From Pandoraea faecigallinarum (GTDB taxonomy: Bacteria > Pseudomonadota > Gammaproteobacteria > Burkholderiales > Burkholderiaceae), in the NCBI RefSeq assembly GCF_001029105.3, contig NZ_CP011807.3, forward strand, positions 3,906,001 to 3,970,000: a DNA stretch of 64,000 bases, written 5' to 3'. The notes beneath the pieces are model-generated. The model saw only the letters and a program-made list of their open reading frames with translations. It did not search any database and was not told the origin of the DNA. The stretch's first letter is position 1. The number at the start of each line of letters is the position of its first letter. The translations under genes were made by a program, and so were the position numbers. Shown in pieces: positions 9,868-18,436 of the stretch.

Positions 9868-11016
9868 TCAGCGTTTTTTTGACGTCAGCGCAACGACGCC
9901 CTTCACGCGTGTCGTGCCCGTCGCCTCCGGCGGCAGGTAGCCCCAGTCGCAAGCATCGTCGCCGCAGGGCGGCGCCGCGCTCCCCGAGGGCCGGGAGTCC
10001 GGCTCGCGCGCATGCGGTGCCGGGCTATCGGTGTCCGGGGGCAACGTCGCGGACGATACTGTCGCCGGCGCACGCCGACGATGGCGCAGGACCAGATCGG
10101 CCACGCGCTCGACGTGTCTGCGCGCGACGGACAGTTTGGGTGACGATGGCAGCGACGGCGACGCCTCCAGCGCTGCCAGGGCTCGTGCCGCACGCAGCAT
10201 GATGAGATCGGCGCGCATGCCATCCACCTGCGCGTCGATGCACAACGCGCTCACCGCGTCATGCACGTCGTCGTCGATCTCGACGGTGGACAATGCCGCG
10301 CGCGCGTCGAGAATACGCTGGCGTTGCTGCGCCTGCGCCTGCGCGTACCGCTCGTGGAACGCCACCGGATCGAGATCGAAAGCCATACGCGTGCGCACGA
10401 TCTGCTGGCGCACCTGCGGGTCGAAGCAATTCTCCAGCGCAACCATCAGGCCGAAACGGTCCAGCAACTGCGGCCGCAATTCGCCCTCTTCCGGATTCAT
10501 CGTACCGACGAGCATGAAACGCGCGGCATGCCGATGCGACACGCCGTCGCGCTCCACGACATTGATGCCGCTCGCCGCCACATCCAGCACGACATCCACG
10601 AGCGAATCGGCCAGCAGGTTCACTTCGTCGACGTACAACACGCCGCGATGCGCCCGCGCCAGCAGGCCGGGCGAGAATTTCACGCCGCCGCCGCGCAGCG
10701 CCTCGTCGATGTCGAGCGCACCGATCAGGCGCTCCTCGCTCGCGCCCAACGGCAGCGTCACGAACGGGCAATCGGGCAACAGGCCGGCGAGCGAGCGCGC
10801 CGCCGTCGATTTCGCCGTGCCACGCGGGCCGCTCACGAGTACGCCGCCAATCGATGGATCGACCGCCACGAGCAGCAGCGCCTCGCGCAGCGACGACTGG
10901 CCGACCAGCGCGGTCAACGGAAACGGCGCAGCCGGGGCGGCCGGTTCCGGAATGAGGTCCGGAATGAGATCAGGAATGGGCACGGGGATGGACTCCGGCA
11001 CGGGGCTCGACGTCAC
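9868..11016 (-). CDS. AAA+ ATPase chelatase subunit (ChlI/CobS-like)
   Basis: A 382-residue magnesium/cobalt-chelatase-type AAA+ ATPase: Walker A GPRGTAKS at residues 63-70, Walker B GVLYVDEVNLL at 125-135, then the NPEEGELRPQLLDRFG sensor region. It would power cobalt insertion by CobN together with the VWA protein encoded next. The N-terminus has a Pro-Ile repeat (PIPDLIPDLIPEP) and the C-terminus a Pro/Arg-rich linker. The GTG start at 11016 overlaps the cobN stop, with AAGGAGA eight bases upstream inside cobN, a good ribosome binding site. It could be called ChlI by homology, but the context points to cobaltochelatase rather than chlorophyll synthesis. Confidence 0.9.
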   Translation of the reverse strand: MTSSPVPESIPVPIPDLIPDLIPEPAAPAAPFPLTALVGQSSLREALLLVAVDPSIGGVLVSGPRGTAKSTAARSLAGLLPDCPFVTLPLGASEERLIGALDIDEALRGGGVKFSPGLLARAHRGVLYVDEVNLLADSLVDVVLDVAASGINVVERDGVSHRHAARFMLVGTMNPEEGELRPQLLDRFGLMVALENCFDPQVRQQIVRTRMAFDLDPVAFHERYAQAQAQQRQRILDARAALSTVEIDDDVHDAVSALCIDAQVDGMRADLIMLRAARALAALEASPSLPSSPKLSVARRHVERVADLVLRHRRRAPATVSSATLPPDTDSPAPHAREPDSRPSGSAAPPCGDDACDWGYLPPEATGTTRVKGVVALTSKKR

Positions 11017-14000
11017 GACATTCTCCTTTCGATTTCCCGCCCTGCGGCCAGGAGATGGTTTTCGATCTGCTCACGATAGGCACCGGGCGATTGCCACAGG
11101 CCGCGACCGATCGCCTCGAGCAAACGCTCGCACACGCCACGCAGCGCATGCGGATTGTGACGCTGCATGAACTCACGGGTGTCGGCGTCGTTCAGGCATG
11201 CGTCGGTCACCATGCCGTACTGATGGTCCGAGATTACGCGCGCGGTGGCGTCGTAGCCGTACAGGTAGTCGACCGTCGCCGCAATTTCCGCCGCCCCCTT
11301 GTATCCGTGACGCTTCACTCCGGCGAGCCATTTCGGATTCACGACGCGCGAGCGGATCACCCGCGCGATTTCCTCGGTGAGCGGGCGCACCCGGGGCGCG
11401 CCGGGATGGCTGTGGTCGGCGTGATACACCGCAGGTTGCTGCCCCGAGAAGTGCCGCACCGCCGCGGTCATGCCGCCCTGGAACTGGTAGTAATCGTTCG
11501 AGTCGAGAATGTCGTGCTCACGATTGTCCTGATTTTGCAAGACGAGGTCGATGGCCGCGAGCCGCGTCGCGAACACGCCATGCGCCCGTTCCCCGGCACT
11601 GGTCTGCGCATACGCATATCCGCCGGACTGGCGATAGGCCTGCGCGAGATCCTCGTCCGTTTGCCATGAACCGTTGTCGATCGTTTCCTGCAGTCCGGCG
11701 CCGTACGTCCCGGGCTGCGACCCGAACACCCGCCAGCCCGCGCGCTTTCGCGCCTCGGCGGCGTCCAGTCCGCGCGCGATCCACGCATCGCGCTCGCGCA
11801 TCACCCGGGCGCGAACCGGATTGATGTCCTGCGGCTCGTCGAGTTCGGCAACGGCCTGCACGGCCGCGTCGAACAAGTGCATCACGTTCGGGAACGCATC
11901 GCGAAAGAACCCGGACACCCGCAGCGTGACGTCGATACGGGGGCGCTCCATGCCGCCTGGCGGCAGGATTTCGAAGTCCGTCACACGGTGACTGCCTGGC
12001 GCCCATTTCGGGCGTACGCCAAGCAGCGCGAACGCCTGCGCAATGTCGTCGCCACCAGTGCGCATCGTGGCCGTGCCCCAGACCGACAAGCCGACGGCGC
12101 GCGGATAGTCGCCATGGTCCTGCAAGTGGCGCTCGATCAGATGGCGCGCGGACTTCACGCCCAGCGCCCAGGCCGTCTGCGTGGGAATCGCGCGGGTGTC
12201 CACCGAGTAGAAGTTGCGTCCGGTCGGCAGGACGTCGGGACGCCCGCGCGACGGCGCACCGCTCGGCCCCGGCGGCACGAAACGGCCTTCGAGACCTCGT
12301 TTGAGATGGCGCAACTCCTCGCTGCCGCACGCATCGAGCGCGGGCAGCACTTCGTCCCGCGCGCGGGCCAACACCTCGCGCGTGGCCGGGAGCGCCTGCG
12401 TGGCGGTGTCGAGCGACGCCGTCCCTTCACTCGCCAGCATCTGTAGCAGGCGTGCGCCCAGCAACTCCAGCCGCTCGCGCGTATCGCCCTGATGGCGCCA
12501 CGGCGCATCGCTCACGCACGCGAGCAATGCCGGGCGCGGCCCAGTCCACGGCGTCGCCGCTTCGGCGCCAAGCGGATCGAACCCGCCATCGATCCGCAAG
12601 TCTTTCGCCAGCGCGTCGATCAGACCCGCGTCGCGCCCCTGTCCGGCACGCACCGGAAAGCGCATCAGCGCGAGCAACGTGTCGCAACGTTCGCGCCCGG
12701 TCGGCGAGCGTCCGAAAATATGAAGTCCGTCACGAATCTGCGTTTCCTTCAACTCGCACAGCCACGTGTCCACGCGCGTGAGTAATTCGTCTTCCGCTTC
12801 CTGACCGCTCGGCGCGTCGAGACTCAACTCCTCATGCAGACGATGCCGCACGATAGTCTCGAGAATCGTGCGGCGTAGCAGTTTCGCGCGACGCATGTCG
12901 ACCATCAGGGCGTCGTAATACTCGTCGACCTGGCGCTCCAGATCCTGCAACGGACCGTATGACTCGGCGCGCGTGAGCGGCGGCATCAAGTGGTCGACGA
13001 TGACGGCCTGCGCGCGGCGTTTCGCCTGACTGCCTTCGCCGGGATCATTGACGATGAACGGGTACAGGTGCGGCGTCGGCCCGAGCGTGAGATCCGGCCA
13101 GCAACGGTCCGACAGCGCAACACTCTTGCCCGGCAGCCATTCGAGGCTGCCGTGCTTGCCCACATGTACGACGGCGTCCACGCCGAACGTATGCCGCAGC
13201 CAGAAGTAGAACGCCAGATAGGCGTGCGGCGGCACCAGTTCGGCGTCGTGGTAGCTCGCGTAGTCGCCATCGACCCGCGAACGCGAGGGCTGAATGCCGA
13301 CGAAGACGTTCCCGCATCGCCAGCCGGCGATCATGAAACGCCGCTGACGTAGCGTCGGGTCCCGATCCGCCGGTCCCCAGCGCGCGTCGAGCGCCTCGCG
13401 TACCGGGGCGGGCAGCGTCGCGAATGCCGCCAGATAATCGTCAAGCGCATAACTCTGAAACGCCGGTCGCAGCGCGCGCATGCCGGGATCGTTGGTCACA
13501 CCTCGGGTCAACCGCGCCATCAATGCGTCGCCGTCGGGCGGCAGTTCGTCGACGCGATAACCCTCGTCGCGCAGCAGCGTCAGAATCCCGAGCACCGATG
13601 CCGGTGTGTCGAGGCCGACACCGTTGCCGATGCGCCCTTCGCTCGCCGGGTAGTTGGCCAGCACCAGCGCGAGTCGCTTCTGCGCGTTGGGTTTCTTGCG
13701 CAGCAGGCACCAGCGACGGCTCAGTTCCGCAACGAATTCGACACGCTCCGGATCCGGCTGATAACGCACGACGTCGACTTCGGTGCGTGAGCAACGGTAG
13801 TCCAGCCCCTTGAAGCTGATCGCGCGCGTAATGATGCGGCCATCGACCTCGGGCAACGCAACGTGCATGGCGATGTCGCGCGAATTCAACCCCTGATTGT
13901 CCTCGACCCAATCGTCGCGGTTGCCCCCGCTGAGAATGACCTGCAATACCGGGGCGTCGATGCCGAAGCCCTGCGCCAGGCGCGGATCGTGCGGCGTCGA

Positions 14001-14816
14001 CGTCGAAAAAGCCGTGGTATTGAGCACGAGCGAGACATCGTGCGCGTCGCAAAGCCGTTGCACGACGTCGCAACTCAATGCGTCCTTGAGCGAGGTGATC
14101 GCAATCGGCAGCGGGTTCAGGCCCCGCGCGGCGAGCGCATCGATCAGGGCGTCGAACACGCGGGTATTGGCCGCCTGCAAATGCGCGCGATAAAAGAGAA
14201 TCGCGACGACAGGCGCGCCGGCCTGCCAATCGGCATGCCAGTCGGCCATCGCCGGGTGATGGTTGTGCGGATGATAAAGCGCCGCATTCGGCACGGCGAG
14301 CGGCAGCGGCGGTTCCTCGCCCCACCCCAGCGCCTGCCACGCGATGGCCCGCAGGAACGCTTCGGCGTTGACCGGGCCGCCCTGACGCAGATAGCGCCAC
14401 AAACGCGCGCAGAACTCGGGGCTCGCCGTGCTCAACGCCGTGAGATTCGGGTCTTCCTGCAAGTCGCCCGAGAACATCACGAGCATTTGCCCACGACGCT
14501 GTGCCAGCGCGACGATCTGCTCGATGCCGTACGGCCAGTACGCCTCGCCGCCGAGATGATCGACCACCACCACGCGCGCATGCCGCAAGACATCCTCGAC
14601 ATAGAAATCGACCGACGCCGGTTGGCGCAGATACGTGACATTGGCGAGCCGCAGACTTGGGAAATCGTCACCGAGGCGCTCGACCACGCTCGCCAGCAGC
14701 GACAACGTCGTGTCGGCGGAACTGAGCACGACGATGTCGGCAGGCTGCTGGTCGATGCGGATCACACCGGCCGCGTCGTCGACGAAGCCGCCGGGGACTG
14801 TGCGTAGCAGATGCAT
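11013..14816 (-). CDS. cobN: Cobaltochelatase large subunit CobN
   Basis: CobN is the corrin-binding subunit of the ATP-dependent cobaltochelatase, which inserts Co2+ into hydrogenobyrinic acid a,c-diamide. The 1267-residue length is typical, and the sequence shows family stretches such as VFVGIQPSRSR, HVGKHGSLEWLPGKS and PSGAPSRGRPDVLPTGRNFY. There is no signal peptide, so it works in the cytoplasm. It lies 26 bp after cobW and overlaps the ATPase gene by four bases, forming cobW-cobN-chlI-chlD. The ATG at 14816 is the first in frame and has only a weak ribosome binding site. Confidence 0.97.
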   Translation of the reverse strand: MHLLRTVPGGFVDDAAGVIRIDQQPADIVVLSSADTTLSLLASVVERLGDDFPSLRLANVTYLRQPASVDFYVEDVLRHARVVVVDHLGGEAYWPYGIEQIVALAQRRGQMLVMFSGDLQEDPNLTALSTASPEFCARLWRYLRQGGPVNAEAFLRAIAWQALGWGEEPPLPLAVPNAALYHPHNHHPAMADWHADWQAGAPVVAILFYRAHLQAANTRVFDALIDALAARGLNPLPIAITSLKDALSCDVVQRLCDAHDVSLVLNTTAFSTSTPHDPRLAQGFGIDAPVLQVILSGGNRDDWVEDNQGLNSRDIAMHVALPEVDGRIITRAISFKGLDYRCSRTEVDVVRYQPDPERVEFVAELSRRWCLLRKKPNAQKRLALVLANYPASEGRIGNGVGLDTPASVLGILTLLRDEGYRVDELPPDGDALMARLTRGVTNDPGMRALRPAFQSYALDDYLAAFATLPAPVREALDARWGPADRDPTLRQRRFMIAGWRCGNVFVGIQPSRSRVDGDYASYHDAELVPPHAYLAFYFWLRHTFGVDAVVHVGKHGSLEWLPGKSVALSDRCWPDLTLGPTPHLYPFIVNDPGEGSQAKRRAQAVIVDHLMPPLTRAESYGPLQDLERQVDEYYDALMVDMRRAKLLRRTILETIVRHRLHEELSLDAPSGQEAEDELLTRVDTWLCELKETQIRDGLHIFGRSPTGRERCDTLLALMRFPVRAGQGRDAGLIDALAKDLRIDGGFDPLGAEAATPWTGPRPALLACVSDAPWRHQGDTRERLELLGARLLQMLASEGTASLDTATQALPATREVLARARDEVLPALDACGSEELRHLKRGLEGRFVPPGPSGAPSRGRPDVLPTGRNFYSVDTRAIPTQTAWALGVKSARHLIERHLQDHGDYPRAVGLSVWGTATMRTGGDDIAQAFALLGVRPKWAPGSHRVTDFEILPPGGMERPRIDVTLRVSGFFRDAFPNVMHLFDAAVQAVAELDEPQDINPVRARVMRERDAWIARGLDAAEARKRAGWRVFGSQPGTYGAGLQETIDNGSWQTDEDLAQAYRQSGGYAYAQTSAGERAHGVFATRLAAIDLVLQNQDNREHDILDSNDYYQFQGGMTAAVRHFSGQQPAVYHADHSHPGAPRVRPLTEEIARVIRSRVVNPKWLAGVKRHGYKGAAEIAATVDYLYGYDATARVISDHQYGMVTDACLNDADTREFMQRHNPHALRGVCERLLEAIGRGLWQSPGAYREQIENHLLAAGREIERRMS

Positions 14817-14842
14817 GCGAGGCGTCGTCCGGGGGGCGTGCG

Positions 14843-15964
14843 TCAGGCCGTCGCGACGGGCGAGATCGCGCGCAGTGCGGCGTCGAACTCGCGCTGAAGC
14901 GCGTCGGCGTCGAGATCTTCGCCGATCAGCACGAAGCGGCTGCCGCGCACGTCCGCCGCGCGCCAGTGACGGTCGAAATAGCTGTCGAAACGCTGGCCCA
15001 CACCCTGCACGACAAGGCGCATCGGCGCACCGGGCAAGGCCGTGAAACCCTTCGCACGGTAGATCGTGTGATGCTCGACCAGTTGACGCAACGCCGCGAT
15101 GATCGTCTCGCGCGATGCGGACGCGCCCAACGCGTCCAGAGCGTCGGAGGCCTGCGTCGACACGCAGACCATGACCGAATCGAACGCGTCGTGGTGATGG
15201 TCGGCGTCGTCCGCCGAGCCGTGGTGATCGTGGCGCTGGTCGATGGTTTGCTCGGACGCCGAGTTCAGGCCGAGCAGCACACCCAGGTCGAGGTTGCCAT
15301 TGCTGGCGGGCACGATCTTCACGTGCGCGGGCAACGCCTCCCGGATCGCCGCCGATACGCTGGCCTGCGCCGCCTCGTCGAGCAGATCGGTCTTATTGAG
15401 GACGACGAGATCGGCTGCACTCAGTTGATCTTCGAACAGTTCGTGCAGCGGCGACTCGTGATCGAGGTTCGGGTCGGCCTTGCGCTGCGCATCGACGGCG
15501 TCGGGATTTTCGGCGAATTGCCCGCTGGCCGCCGCAGGACCGTCAACGACCGTAATGACCGCATCAACGGTGAAGCCATTGCGAATCGACGGCCAGTTGA
15601 AGGCCTGCACCAGCGGCTTGGGCAGCGCCAGCCCGGAGGTTTCGATCAGCACGTGGTCGATCCGGTCGCGTCGCTCGTTGAGCGCTTCCATCACCGGGAA
15701 GAACTCCTCCTGCACGGTGCAGCACAGGCAGCCGTTGGCCAGTTCGAACAGTTGGCCCTCGGTCTCCCGGCCGTTCTCGTCGCAGCCGATGCCGCAGCCC
15801 TTGAGAATCTCGCCGTCGATGCCAAGCTCGCCGAACTCGTTGACGATCACGGCGACGCGCAGGCCGTTGTTGCCGGACAGGATGTGACGCAGCAGCGTGG
15901 TCTTACCGCTACCGAGGAAGCCCGTAATCACGGTCACGGGGATCTTGCGCATGGAACTCGACAT
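14843..15964 (-). CDS. cobW: CobW family GTP-dependent metallochaperone
   Basis: CobW is a G3E-family GTPase thought to deliver Co2+ for corrin synthesis. The 373-residue protein has the P-loop GFLGSGKT (residues 15-22), the metal-binding CLCC motif (79-82), the guanine-specificity motif NKTD (190-193), a His/Asp-rich metal loop (about 245-258) and a CobW C-terminal domain. I chose the ATG at 15964; an ATG at 15952 (MRKIPVTVI) would also fit and neither has a clear Shine-Dalgarno sequence. It is the first gene after the cobalamin riboswitch, so the operon should be turned down when adenosylcobalamin is abundant. Confidence 0.95.
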   Translation of the reverse strand: MSSSMRKIPVTVITGFLGSGKTTLLRHILSGNNGLRVAVIVNEFGELGIDGEILKGCGIGCDENGRETEGQLFELANGCLCCTVQEEFFPVMEALNERRDRIDHVLIETSGLALPKPLVQAFNWPSIRNGFTVDAVITVVDGPAAASGQFAENPDAVDAQRKADPNLDHESPLHELFEDQLSAADLVVLNKTDLLDEAAQASVSAAIREALPAHVKIVPASNGNLDLGVLLGLNSASEQTIDQRHDHHGSADDADHHHDAFDSVMVCVSTQASDALDALGASASRETIIAALRQLVEHHTIYRAKGFTALPGAPMRLVVQGVGQRFDSYFDRHWRAADVRGSRFVLIGEDLDADALQREFDAALRAISPVATA

Positions 15965-16144
15965 GGAAGCAAAGCGTAGTCGCACGCCTGACCCCGCCCG
16001 GCACCGTCGTCGGTACGGCGCGCGGCCCGCCCGGCAGGACGCGACCGTGCCGCCGCCGGCGGCTGCATCGGAAAAACGGAGAAAGCGTGACAAAGCTGAG
16101 GGTTTGACTGCACACCGCCTACCCGCAGTGCCAATCGTCTTCTC

Positions 16145-16412
16145 CGGCCGGTATCCGGGCTGACGAAACGGCCGCTTCACCTTCCCACGCCGCCATCGAA
16201 GGCTGTTGCGCAGTGGTCTCGCCCCTTGAAACAGATGAAACACCTGCGGGGTTGAAGACGGCCCGGCACCGCATGACTGCGGCGCCTTCGTTTTACCGTT
16301 GCGGGGGCAGCACAGGCTGGAGCGTCGCGTCGCACGACTTGCGCGTGGTCGCGCCGCTCTCCTGTTTCCCGTTTAACTGCGCGCACGGGAACATGCGCGC
16401 GAGCACCAGATT
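16145..16412 (-). ncRNA. Cobalamin riboswitch upstream of cobW
   Basis: Read on the minus strand, this leader has the conserved core of the cobalamin family in order: TAATCTGGTGC near the 5' end, AACGGGAAAC, GCTGCCCCCGCAACGG, ACCACTGCG, GGGAAGGTG and CAGCCCGGATACCGGCC. The order and wording match AdoCbl riboswitches of proteobacteria. Just downstream, CGGAGAA (16140-16146) could pair with TTCTCCG (16077-16083), which is followed by five T residues, so premature termination is a possible output; this last part is inference. The element would control cobW-cobN-chlI-chlD. Confidence 0.95.
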
Positions 16413-16419
16413 AGCCGCG

Positions 16420-16448
16420 AGTGTAGGTGCCGGATACCGCTGCGTCAA
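16420..16448 (-). promoter_or_regulatory. Sigma-70 promoter of the riboswitch-cobW operon
   Basis: On the minus strand TTGACG (16443-16448) and TACACT (16420-16425) are separated by exactly 17 bp, matching -35 and -10 elements. The predicted start, near 16412, lies at the 5' edge of the riboswitch core, which supports both calls. Confidence 0.8.
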
Positions 16449-16469
16449 GGCAGCGAACGGGCAAACGCC

Positions 16470-16645
16470 TGTGGTATGCTCGCCACCAGATTTTTTCATC
16501 CCCCTGTGAGACGTTGCAGTGCATCGAGTCATCGTCCTGGCCCCCCTCCGGCGGCATGTCCCTCCCGGATGCCGGGCATCGTTCTCGCATCCCCTCGTCA
16601 CATGAACGCCGGCCTTCAGGTCCATCGTCACGCACGAGGTCCCCA
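16470..16645 (+). promoter_or_regulatory. Leader of the cobA operon
   Basis: A possible extended -10 (TGGTATGCT, 16472-16480) precedes a C/T-rich leader of about 160 nt. No cobalamin riboswitch core is present on this strand. The region divides two divergent cobalamin operons, so vitamin control here, if any, must act another way. Confidence 0.35.
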
Positions 16646-17845
16646 ATGAGTGCCACGAGCCACGAGCGCCGCGCCTGGCTGATCGGCGCCGGGCCGGGCG
16701 ACGCCGAACTCATCACTGTCAAGGCCATGCGGGCGCTCGCCGTCGCGGATGTCGTGCTGGTGGACGACCTCGTGAATCCGGACGTGCTCCTCATGGCCGG
16801 GCCACAGGCACAGGTCGTCCACGTCGGCAAGCGCGGCGGACATGCCTCCACCCCGCAACGCGAGATCATCGAGCTGATGCTCGCGCACTTGCGCGCCGGC
16901 CGCAGCGTGGCGCGTCTGAAGGGCGGCGACCCGTTCGTTTTCGGACGCGGCGGCGAAGAACTGCTGGCCCTGCAAGCCGAAGGCGTTGCCGTGGAGATCG
17001 TCAACGGCATCACCGCCGGCATTGCTGCGCCAACGACGCTCGGCATTCCCGTGACGCACCGGGGGCTGGCGCAGGGCACGATCTTCGTGACGGGGCACGG
17101 CGCGGGCGACGACGAGCCGGATTGGCAGGCGCTCGCCGCCGCGGGCCTCACGCTCGTCATCTACATGGGCATCCTGCGTCTGGAAGACATCGCGAATCGC
17201 CTGTTGCAAGCCGGGCTGGCGCCGTGCACACCGTGTGCCGCCATCGAGTCGGCGACGTTGCCGGCGCAGCGTCACGTGCTTGCCACGCTGAACGCCCTGC
17301 CCGCCAAGGTCCGGGCCGCCGGCATCGGCTCGCCATCGATTATCGTGATCGGCGAGGTGGTCTCGCTGGCGCATACGTCCGACTCTGCCGGCCCGAAGCC
17401 TGCCATCCCGAAGCGTGCTGTCCCGATCGCCGCGGTACGGCCGCTGAGTGTCGGCATCGGCTTCCGGCAGGGTGTGACGGCCGAACAGATCGAGGCCGCC
17501 GTGCGCGCGGCGCTGGGGTCACGCACGCTGGCGGAAGTCGGCGCGGTGGCAACGCTCGACAGAAAGGCCGCCGACCCCGCGCTCGTCCGTTTCTGCGAGC
17601 ATCACGGCCTTGCCTTGATAGGATGCGCACCTGCGGATATCGAAACGTGTCTGGATGCCCATCCGCAGTTGCCACGTTCGAACACCGTTTACCAACACAC
17701 CGGCGTGCACGCCGTCTGCGAGCCCTGCGCATTGCTGGCCGCGTCGGGCGGCACGTTGCTTGCCGCCCGGCATATCGGCGATGGCCTGAGCGTCGCCATC
17801 GCCACGAAAGCGCCAATGGAGTCACGACACGATGAAGACCGATAG
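16646..17845 (+). CDS. cobA: Uroporphyrinogen-III C-methyltransferase fused to CobE domain
   Basis: The first ~255 residues are CobA (SUMT), which makes precorrin-2 from uroporphyrinogen III: GAGPGDAELITVKA, LKGGDPFVFGRGGEE and NGITAGIAAP are present. From about residue 270 a second domain follows with the CobE/CbiG C-terminal signature: GIGFRQGVTAEQIEAA, AVATLDRKAADPAL and VAIATK at the end. CobE is needed for aerobic B12 synthesis in Pseudomonas but has no firmly assigned reaction. At 399 residues the protein is about 130 longer than plain CobA. GAGG six bases before the ATG at 16646 supports the start. It overlaps cobO by 14 bp, so this is probably the B12-dedicated SUMT, distinct from siroheme CysG. 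Confidence 0.93.
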   Translation: MSATSHERRAWLIGAGPGDAELITVKAMRALAVADVVLVDDLVNPDVLLMAGPQAQVVHVGKRGGHASTPQREIIELMLAHLRAGRSVARLKGGDPFVFGRGGEELLALQAEGVAVEIVNGITAGIAAPTTLGIPVTHRGLAQGTIFVTGHGAGDDEPDWQALAAAGLTLVIYMGILRLEDIANRLLQAGLAPCTPCAAIESATLPAQRHVLATLNALPAKVRAAGIGSPSIIVIGEVVSLAHTSDSAGPKPAIPKRAVPIAAVRPLSVGIGFRQGVTAEQIEAAVRAALGSRTLAEVGAVATLDRKAADPALVRFCEHHGLALIGCAPADIETCLDAHPQLPRSNTVYQHTGVHAVCEPCALLAASGGTLLAARHIGDGLSVAIATKAPMESRHDEDR

Positions 17846-18434
17846 CGAATCCCACCTGCGCATGACGCAGCGACGCCGCGAGGGACACGAAAAGAAGCAG
17901 GCCGCAGCGACGACCGAAAAGGGCCTTCTCATCGTGCACACCGGCAATGGCAAGGGCAAGAGCACCGCGGCGTTCGGCATGGCGGTTCGCATGCTGGGCC
18001 ACGATCAGCGCATCGGTGTCGTGCAGTTCATCAAGGGCGCATTGCACACGTCCGAGCGCGACTTTCTCGGCAGCCATGCCCGATGCGACTTCGTCACGAT
18101 GGGCGACGGCTACACGTGGAATACGCAGAACCGCGACGCCGACATCGCGACGGCGCGCAAAGGCTGGCAGGCGGCCGTCGACATGATCGGGAGCGGCAAC
18201 TACAAGATGGTGATTCTCGACGAACTGAACACCGTGCTGAAGTACAAGTATCTGCCGCTTGAGGAAGTGCTCGGCGTGCTCGGCGCACGCGGCGAGATGC
18301 AGCACGTCGTCGTCACCGGCCGGCACGCGCCGGACGAGCTGATCGAAGCGGCGGATCTCGTCACGGAGATGCGGCTCGTGAAGCACCCATATCGCGAGCA
18401 GGGTGTGAAGGCGCAACAGGGCATCGAGTTCTGA
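17832..18434 (+). CDS. cobO: Cob(I)yrinic acid a,c-diamide adenosyltransferase CobO
   Basis: CobO transfers the adenosyl group of ATP to the reduced corrin cobalt. The 200-residue protein has the P-loop variant HTGNGKGKSTAAFG near residues 36-49 and the conserved FIKGA, GDGYTW and LDELN stretches of the CobA/CobO/BtuR family. The N-terminal ~28 residues are basic and charged, as usual in this family. Overlap with cobA and a 2-bp gap to cobB point to one transcript. Confidence 0.97.
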   Translation: MKTDSESHLRMTQRRREGHEKKQAAATTEKGLLIVHTGNGKGKSTAAFGMAVRMLGHDQRIGVVQFIKGALHTSERDFLGSHARCDFVTMGDGYTWNTQNRDADIATARKGWQAAVDMIGSGNYKMVILDELNTVLKYKYLPLEEVLGVLGARGEMQHVVVTGRHAPDELIEAADLVTEMRLVKHPYREQGVKAQQGIEF

Positions 18435-18436
18435 TC

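Noticed and set aside
16470..16645. Riboswitch upstream of cobA
   Set aside because: The conserved core lies only on the minus strand toward cobW.
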